A DNA stretch of 64,000 bases from Fusicatenibacter_A intestinipullorum. Its GTDB lineage: Bacteria; Bacillota; Negativicutes; Acidaminococcales; Acidaminococcaceae. Positions 58,963 through 64,000 of this stretch are shown here, piece after piece. Numbering within the stretch: position 1 is the stretch's first letter; every line of letters begins with the position of its first letter. The translations under genes were made by a program, and so were the position numbers. The DNA lies in NCBI GenBank assembly GCA_019117495.1, contig DWZP01000025.1, positions 1 to 64,000 of the forward strand, in the 5' to 3' direction. The notes beneath the pieces are model-generated. The model made no database searches. It worked only from the letters and a program-made list of their open reading frames with translations, and was not told the origin of the DNA.

Positions 58963-60228
58963 TTAGTCTTTATTAAACAAACCTGTAAAATCAAAAGTGG
59001 CAAAATAATCTGCCGGAGTTTCGGCGCGGCGTATCATTTCAACGCTGCCGTCCTCTTTCAGCAAAAGTTCCGCACTGCGCAGTTTGCCGTTGTAGTTGTA
59101 GCCCATGGCAAAGCCGTGTGCACCGGCGTCATGGATAAATACCAAATCGCCGATGTTTATTTCCGGCAGCATACGGTCAATGGCAAATTTATCGTTGTTT
59201 TCGCACAAACCGCCCGTAACGTCATATTTATGGTCGCAGGGCGCGTTTTCCTTGCCCATAACGGTTATATGGTGGTAAGCGCCATAAATTGCCGGGCGCA
59301 TCAGGTTGGCGGCGCAGGCATCCAGCCCGATATATTCTTTATAAATATGCTTTTGGTGAATAACGCGGCTTACCAGCGCGCCGTAAGGTGCCAGCATATA
59401 GCGGCCCATTTCGGTATAAAGCCTTACGTTACCCATACCTGCCGGTACCAGCACTTCTTCATAAGCACGGCGCACGCCGTCGCCTATTTCCATAATATCA
59501 TTTTGCGGCTGTCCGGGGCGGTAGGCAATGCCGACACCGCCGGAAAGATTGATAAATTCAATGGAAGCGCCGGTTTCTTCTTTTAATTCCACGGCAACTT
59601 TAAATAAAATACGTGCCAGTTCCGGGTAGTAATCGTTGGTAACGGTGTTACTTGCCAAAAACGCATGCAGGCCAAAGTGTTTTACACCCTTAGCCATAAG
59701 GCGTTTGTAAGCCTCGGTAAGCTGCTCACGAGTCATGCCGTATTTGGCGTCGCCCGGGTTATCCATAATATTGTTGGCAATGGCAAAATGCCCGCCCGGG
59801 TTGTAGCGGCAGCATACGGTATCGGGAATATCGGCCACGCGCTCCAAAAAGTCAATATGGGTAATATCGTCCAGATTTATAGTGGCATTGAGTTTGCGTG
59901 CCAGCTGAAAATCTTCGGCAGGCGTATCGTTGGACGAAAACATAATTTCGTCACCCTTAAAGCCAACCGCATCAGCCATTAAAAGCTCTGTATAAGAAGA
60001 ACAATCCGCGCCGCAGCCTTCTTCGTGCAAAATTTTTAAAATGCCCGGCGTCGGCGTTGCTTTTACCGCAAAATATTCCTTAAAGCCTTTGTTCCAGTTG
60101 AAAGCTTTATTTACCCTGCGCGCAGTTTCGCGGATGCCTTTTTCGTCATATAAATAAAACGGCGTTGCATAGCATGATGCAATATCTTCAAGTTGTTCTT
60201 TGGTAACAAACGGAATTTTTTCAGACAT
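58963..60228 (-). CDS. LysA-like PLP decarboxylase (diaminopimelate decarboxylase family)
   Basis: 421 residues of the fold-type-III decarboxylase family. The PLP lysine is in KEYFAVKATPTPGIL near residue 55; later features are INLSGGVGIAYRPGQ, MRPAIYGAYHHITV and TGGLCENNDKFA. Two family motifs differ from classical LysA: GLHAFLASNT in place of a HxHIGS-type motif and TEMGRYM in place of EPGR. AAAGG lies 9 bases before the ATG at 60228. It overlaps or abuts the TrmB-type gene end. Lysine synthesis is likely but another amino-acid substrate is possible. Confidence 0.8.
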   Translation of the reverse strand: MSEKIPFVTKEQLEDIASCYATPFYLYDEKGIRETARRVNKAFNWNKGFKEYFAVKATPTPGILKILHEEGCGADCSSYTELLMADAVGFKGDEIMFSSNDTPAEDFQLARKLNATINLDDITHIDFLERVADIPDTVCCRYNPGGHFAIANNIMDNPGDAKYGMTREQLTEAYKRLMAKGVKHFGLHAFLASNTVTNDYYPELARILFKVAVELKEETGASIEFINLSGGVGIAYRPGQPQNDIMEIGDGVRRAYEEVLVPAGMGNVRLYTEMGRYMLAPYGALVSRVIHQKHIYKEYIGLDACAANLMRPAIYGAYHHITVMGKENAPCDHKYDVTGGLCENNDKFAIDRMLPEINIGDLVFIHDAGAHGFAMGYNYNGKLRSAELLLKEDGSVEMIRRAETPADYFATFDFTGLFNKD

Positions 60229-60233
60229 TAATC

Positions 60234-60938
60234 TCAACCTTTCTGCAATTCAATCAGTTTAATTTCGTTTTTAAGCGCGTCCTTAAACAAATCCACCAGG
60301 TTACGCTTACAGGAATATAAACAGGTTGAATTTGCCCCCTCATCCAAATCACCGGTCAGCACCGTCTGCGAATCGGCTATCAGCCTTATCTGCCCTGTCT
60401 GTTTAACGGTGTTGTAGCAAATTGCCCCCGGAAGCAGGAAATCGCTGCCGGTAATAACCACTACCTTTAAGCCGCGGCCAAGCGCGTCTTCAAGTTCAGT
60501 ACGCAAAAGCTCCATTACGGCGGCATTTGCCGATACATAAATGCGCGCTTTGGCATTAAGTACGGTGTTTTGCAGCTTGCTGATAATTTCTGCGTTGCCC
60601 TTAATGGTTATATAACCTTCGGCTTCGTTTTTTACACCGGGCAGTTCTTTTATAAGCGCGTCGCGCATTTCCGCCAGACGGCGGATTTTATTATTGCAGA
60701 ACTCCTCCGGTGCAACCGGCGTATAACGCGTCACTTTGCCTTCTTCCATTATATAGGCAGCGCCCTTTTCCACCAGCCCGGCCAGTGCCGTATAGGTGTT
60801 GGAGCGCGATATGCCTGTCTGCTTGGCCGCTTCATAGCCTGTAAGGCGTCCGGCTTTTACCAGCAGCAGGTATAATGTTGCCTCCTGGCGTGTAAGGTTA
60901 AAGTGCATTAAGCGTTCTACGATTTCCATTCCCCTCAT
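60234..60938 (-). CDS. TrmB-family transcriptional regulator
   Basis: 234 residues: a winged helix at ~5-75 (FNLTRQEATLYLLLVKAGRLT, KQTGISRSNTYTALAGLVEKG) and a PLD-like effector domain (~105-234: ARIYVSANAAVMELL, LRLIADSQTVLTG-like). AAGGGG precedes the ATG. It is transcribed with the LysA-like gene 5 bases downstream, so it may govern it. The effector is unknown. Confidence 0.87.
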   Translation of the reverse strand: MRGMEIVERLMHFNLTRQEATLYLLLVKAGRLTGYEAAKQTGISRSNTYTALAGLVEKGAAYIMEEGKVTRYTPVAPEEFCNNKIRRLAEMRDALIKELPGVKNEAEGYITIKGNAEIISKLQNTVLNAKARIYVSANAAVMELLRTELEDALGRGLKVVVITGSDFLLPGAICYNTVKQTGQIRLIADSQTVLTGDLDEGANSTCLYSCKRNLVDLFKDALKNEIKLIELQKG

Positions 60939-61015
60939 TCAGCCCCTTATATATTGTTCCTGTTCAAGAACACTATACTCTTTTTTTATGCGGTTGTCAA
61001 TAACTAACCAAAAAA

Positions 61016-61050
61016 TTTGCAAAAAAATAAGCAGGCCCTTTAAGCCTGCT
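61016..61050 (-). terminator. Terminator of rsmA
   Basis: AGCAGGC / GCCTGCT stem then a T-run on the minus strand, just after the rsmA stop. Confidence 0.85.
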
Positions 61051-61062
61051 GAATTTATATTG

Positions 61063-61914
61063 CTATTTTATCTTTTCAAAGGTATTGGTTAAGTTTGCAA
61101 AATCCTGCAATGAAAGCGTTTCGCCGCGGCGTTTGGGGTCAATGCCCGCAAGGTTCAGCCATTCCTGTGCCTGCTGCGAGGTAATGCCCATGTTCTTCAG
61201 CGCATTGCTTAACATTTTGCGGCGCAGCGAAAAGGCTGCCTTTACCACTCTGAAAAACAGTTTTTCATCACAAATTTCCACCGGCGGCACGGTGCGGTTT
61301 TTGCACACCACAACGGCGCTGTCCACGCTTGGGCGCGGAATAAAACTTGACGGCGACACAATAAAGGCAATTTCCGGCTCCGTGTAATACTGCATGGCAA
61401 CCGAAAGCGCGCCGTAATCTTTTCCGCCCGGCGCTGCCGTTATGCGTTCGGCAACTTCCTTCTGCACCATTATTACCATGCGTTCAAGCGGCAGCTTTTT
61501 TTCAAGCAGCGCAAAAATTATCGGCGTGGTAATGTAATACGGCAAATTGGCCGCAACCTTAAAGGTTTTGCCGCCCATGGCGCTGTTAACGTCAAGTTCA
61601 AGCACGTCGGCATTAATAACGCGCACGTTTTCATAGCCTTCCAGCGTTTTTTCAAGCACCGGCAAAAGGCGTTTATCCAGTTCAACAGCGGTTACATCCG
61701 CGCCGGTTTCTGCCAGTGCCTGCGTCAGCGTACCAATGCCGGGCCCTACTTCAAGCACCGCTTCTCCGGGCGCAAGCTCTGCGGCAGCGGCAATGCGGCG
61801 CACAATGTCTTCATCAATTAAAAAGTTCTGCCCGAGTCTTTTATCGGCATGCAGGTTAAACCTGCGCAATATATAATTAGTAACTTCCGGTGTAGCAATT
61901 ACAGGTTTCTTCAT
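61063..61914 (-). CDS. rsmA: 16S rRNA dimethyltransferase RsmA (KsgA)
   Basis: 283 residues. Dimethylates the two adenines in helix 45 of 16S rRNA. SAM-binding motifs are LGQNFLIDEDIVRRI, VLEVGPGIGTLTQAL and VTAVELDKRLLPVL; the catalytic motif is NLPYYITTPII. The C-terminal domain has SPSSFIPRPSVDSAVV. It begins within the rnmV stop (4-base overlap), matching the conserved rnmV-rsmA pair. Confidence 0.96.
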   Translation of the reverse strand: MKKPVIATPEVTNYILRRFNLHADKRLGQNFLIDEDIVRRIAAAAELAPGEAVLEVGPGIGTLTQALAETGADVTAVELDKRLLPVLEKTLEGYENVRVINADVLELDVNSAMGGKTFKVAANLPYYITTPIIFALLEKKLPLERMVIMVQKEVAERITAAPGGKDYGALSVAMQYYTEPEIAFIVSPSSFIPRPSVDSAVVVCKNRTVPPVEICDEKLFFRVVKAAFSLRRKMLSNALKNMGITSQQAQEWLNLAGIDPKRRGETLSLQDFANLTNTFEKIK

Positions 61915-62453
61915 TCAGCTTCTCCAATTTCCGCCAGTGCGGAATTAAATTCTTCGCGCGTTACGCCGTAGGTGTTAAGCCTTTGCAAAAAGCATTTGGC
62001 ATTGCCGTAACCAACGCCCAAAAGCGCAGCCAGCTTATCGCGCCTTGCGCTTGCCATGCTGCCGCCGCTGAGCCCGTTTATCATTAAATCACGCTCTGTA
62101 AATTCTTTCTGCGGAGTAAATTCATGATGGCGTACTTTGCCCAGCGCCGCTAAAATAGCTTTGGGGCTTGCCTGTTCCACGCCGACATCACCGTTGGCGG
62201 TTGCATCAATGCGCGGTATAAAAGCCTGCCCCGCCTCTGGAAAACGCTCCGTTAAAAAGCGGCGTATGCGGTTGCCTGCTACGTCAGGGTCAGTAAGTAT
62301 AATAATGCCGCGCTTTTTATACGCTGCTTCAATTTTGCGCAGGGTAGACGCTGCCAGCGTAAAGCCGCCAGTTTCTATTGTGTCGGCTTCCAGCGCGCGC
62401 CTGATTGCCGCGGTATCACTTTTTCCTTCTACTACAATAACTTCTTTCAGCAC
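61911..62453 (-). CDS. rnmV: Ribonuclease M5
   Basis: 180 residues of the Toprim nuclease that matures 5S rRNA. EVIVVEGKSDTAAI gives the catalytic Glu, and IILTDPDVAGNRIRRFL the DxD motif. The C terminus (GVEQASPKAILAAL, LMINGLSGGSMASARRDKL) matches RnmV. The start is GTG, with AGAGGA 7 bases before, inside the end of the upstream 3D gene region. It is coupled to rsmA. Confidence 0.93.
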   Translation of the reverse strand: MLKEVIVVEGKSDTAAIRRALEADTIETGGFTLAASTLRKIEAAYKKRGIIILTDPDVAGNRIRRFLTERFPEAGQAFIPRIDATANGDVGVEQASPKAILAALGKVRHHEFTPQKEFTERDLMINGLSGGSMASARRDKLAALLGVGYGNAKCFLQRLNTYGVTREEFNSALAEIGEAE

Positions 62454-62456
62454 TTA

Positions 62457-63431
62457 TTAGTCCTCTAAAATATAAACTTCTACATTACGGCGGCCCCAGT
62501 TAATTGCTTCCTCATAACTGTCCATAAACAAATCCACGCGGTTGCCGCGGATAGCGCCACCGGTATCGCCTGCAATGGCAATGCCGTAACCGGGGATATA
62601 CATTTTGGTATAATACGGTATTACACGCGGGTCAACGGCAACAATGCCGCGGGCAGCCACAAGGCCGATGGATGTAAGGCCTGTGCCGGTGCCGCAGTGT
62701 ACGGTATAGGCGCTTGCTTCAGCAGTAATGATGCGGCTGTATTTTTTTCTGCCTTCAGGCGTTTCTACCGACATGCCAATACCGCGCCTGATAACGGAAT
62801 ATTTGGGGTCAGCCAGAACTTCGCGGGCAATTTCCACTTCTTTGGGTGCTTTACCCGTGCTTACTACTGATTTTTTTACAACTTTTACCTTGCCGGCTTT
62901 GCCCTGTTCCACAAGCTGCTCCTGCCCGTAAGGAATATTCTCGTCATCAATGTATTTTACGGGAATTTCCGAATCGGCCTCAACGGAGCTTAAAGTATCG
63001 CCTTTATTAAGGATATGGATTTCCACATTGGCAGTAACCGGAGTATCTGCGGCAGGGTAAACGCGTTTTTTGTTAAAGCGGATGTTTAATTCCTTTAACG
63101 CTTCGCCAACGGTGTCTTTATTGGTAAAAAACTTCTGCTGCGAATCTCCGCGCACAACAATAACCGGCACGGCACGTTTTAAAACCAGCACTTTGCCTCG
63201 GCCGCTCGTTTTTTCTTCAATACGGTCTGCCTGCCCTACGGCAATGCCTGCTTCTTTAAAAACAGTGCGCGGGTCGGAAAGTTCTGTTGTAACTGTTCTT
63301 TCCGTACCGTCAAACTTTAAAATGGTAACAGGTGCTTCCGCCAAACCAAGATGCGTATGCCCACTGAATAAAATTACAAACATTATGGCTATCAAAATGG
63401 TTCTTCTGAAAACTGTAACATTTTTAGGCAT
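62457..63431 (-). CDS. YabE-like exported 3D-domain protein (DUF348, G5, 3D)
   Basis: 324 residues with an N-terminal membrane/signal segment (ILIAIMFVILFSGHTHLGLA). Two DUF348 repeats (~34-145: TVTTELSDPRTVFKEAGIAV, FFTNKDTVGEALKELNIRF), a G5-like stretch (~150-215) and a 3D domain (~235-324: EASAYTVHCGTGTG, IVAVDPRVIPYYTKM, IAGDTGGAIRG, RVDLFMDSYEEA) keep the three Asp. It probably cleaves peptidoglycan glycan strands. It lies 3 bases before rnmV, in the tatD-yabE-rnmV-ksgA order of Firmicutes. Confidence 0.92.
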   Translation of the reverse strand: MPKNVTVFRRTILIAIMFVILFSGHTHLGLAEAPVTILKFDGTERTVTTELSDPRTVFKEAGIAVGQADRIEEKTSGRGKVLVLKRAVPVIVVRGDSQQKFFTNKDTVGEALKELNIRFNKKRVYPAADTPVTANVEIHILNKGDTLSSVEADSEIPVKYIDDENIPYGQEQLVEQGKAGKVKVVKKSVVSTGKAPKEVEIAREVLADPKYSVIRRGIGMSVETPEGRKKYSRIITAEASAYTVHCGTGTGLTSIGLVAARGIVAVDPRVIPYYTKMYIPGYGIAIAGDTGGAIRGNRVDLFMDSYEEAINWGRRNVEVYILED

Positions 63432-63456
63432 AATATTACCTCCTTAATTCGGGGGT

Positions 63457-63486
63457 ATTTTATCACAGCCTTTTTTATAATGTCAA
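63457..63486 (-). promoter_or_regulatory. Predicted promoter of the 3D-rnmV-rsmA operon
   Basis: TTGACA, 18 bases, TAAAAT on the minus strand, 26 bases before the 3D-protein ATG. Confidence 0.7.
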
Positions 63487-63570
63487 GCCATCTTCCTTGA
63501 AGGTACTTTTAGTTTAAAATTAAACAACTCTTTACAAAAAGTATTATGCACAAGCACCTTTATGGTAAAT

Positions 63571-63603
63571 AAAAGACGCAGCAGTAGCAGACTGCCGCGT
63601 CAG
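63571..63603 (-). terminator. Terminator of tatD
   Basis: GACGCGGCAG / CTGCTGCGTC hairpin then TTTTATTT on the minus strand. Confidence 0.8.
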
Positions 63604-63605
63604 CA

Positions 63606-64000
63606 TTATTTAATTTTATTAAAAAGCGTTTTAACGTTTTTCGTTGTCTGCGCTGCCAGCGCTTCAAAAGTTGTTCCGCGTACCAGCGCCGCATTTTGCG
63701 CCACAAGTTCCGTATAAAGCGGATTATTGCGCTTGCCGCGGTAAGGCACCGGCGTTAAATACGGTGAATCCGTTTCAAAAAGCAGCAGTTCGTCAGGCAC
63801 AAAAGCAAGTACCTCGCGCACTTTGGCTGCGTTTTTATAAGTGCTTGTACCGCCAAAGCCAAAGTAATAACCGCGTTTGGCAAGTTCCTTTGCCATTTCC
63901 AGCGAGCCGGAATAACAATGGAACACAGCCCTTGTTCCCGCGGGCACTTCGCTGCGGAAAATATCGAAAATATCGCCGTGCGCTTCACGGTCATGGATAA
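63606..64000 (-). CDS. tatD: TatD-family metal-dependent DNase, 5' end cut by the window edge
   Basis: About 131 C-terminal residues. The visible part starts IHDREAHGDIFDIFRSE (metal-site His) and continues AVFHCYSGSLEMAKELAKRGYYFGFGG, LLFETDSPYLTP (catalytic Asp) and the typical NNPLYTELVAQNAALV. The frame is open to base 64000, so the start lies outside the window. It acts on DNA ends or D-aminoacyl-tRNA in various bacteria. Position upstream of the 3D protein is conserved. Confidence 0.92.
   Translation of the reverse strand, partial: IHDREAHGDIFDIFRSEVPAGTRAVFHCYSGSLEMAKELAKRGYYFGFGGTSTYKNAAKVREVLAFVPDELLLFETDSPYLTPVPYRGKRNNPLYTELVAQNAALVRGTTFEALAAQTTKNVKTLFNKIK

Noticed and set aside
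1..64000. CRISPR arrays, insertion sequences, phage structural genes and rRNA operons
   Set aside because: I looked for regular short repeats, transposase motifs, capsid/tail genes and rRNA and saw none; the only mobile signal is the tRNA-Arg island.

Overview
The window looks like chromosome from a diderm Firmicute (class Negativicutes, most like Phascolarctobacterium or another Acidaminococcaceae member; the genus is an inference). It combines an outer-membrane lipopolysaccharide programme (complete heptose pathway, heptosyltransferases, an LptD-like barrel, an AsmA/TamB-like protein) with Firmicutes markers (BofA, RNase M5, a YabE-like 3D protein, a Bacillus-type PdxK, a CIRCE heat-shock operator). 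Anaerobic traits are present: reverse rubrerythrin, HydE, glutamate dehydrogenase and many fermentative amide/amino-acid genes.

Layout. 1-10178 (minus): one long surface-polysaccharide/LPS unit, from lptD through gmhA-hldE-hldD-gmhB and two GT9 heptosyltransferases to a GT8 transferase, a UDP-glucuronate-epimerase-like gene and ugd (cut by the window edge). 10402-15944: an AcoR/DhaR-like regulator without a recognisable GAFTGA loop, an NlpC/P60 hydrolase, an HlyD-like lipoprotein, a zinc-ribbon protein and a DMT permease. 16026-25168: a catabolic district with a CitMHS transporter, a creatininase-like enzyme, a GntR regulator, two M20 amidohydrolases, a YjiH/YjiG pair, a nitrilase and glutamate dehydrogenase. 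25328-30511: an HD-domain protein and the potABCD polyamine transporter.

30757-34048 is a small AT-rich island flanked by 50-bp direct repeats made of the 3' half of a tRNA-Arg(CCT) gene. It has no integrase but carries a tight three-gene operon: a zinc-dependent phospholipase-C-like protein, a small membrane protein and a ComEC-like metallo-beta-lactamase-fold hydrolase. A consensus promoter overlaps a perfect CIRCE element (HrcA operator) just upstream. A heat-shock-controlled mobile cargo operon is the best candidate here for an undescribed system.

34126-47626: reverse rubrerythrin, XRE-cupin regulator, M48 protease, CaiB-type CoA-transferase, ThiW, an ArsR regulator, an AsmA-like protein, pdxK divergent from a MocR-type regulator that lacks the PLP lysine, then the conserved block tRNA-Ser / SRP RNA / dnaX / ybaB / recR / bofA, and a two-domain UspA protein. 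47776-53615: HydE, a ClC channel, a TIGR04076-HMA fusion, a Crp/Fnr regulator and an M24 peptidase, with structured noncoding DNA between 50986 and 51588. 53766-58259 is a second AT-rich district: five exported proteins (CAP domain, FlgT-like, CsgG-like, helical repeat, LPP20-like), divergent from a small XRE regulator and resembling a non-flagellar FlgO/FlgP/FlgT outer-membrane module. 58963-64000 closes with a LysA-like decarboxylase, a TrmB-type regulator and the conserved order rsmA, rnmV, 3D protein, tatD.
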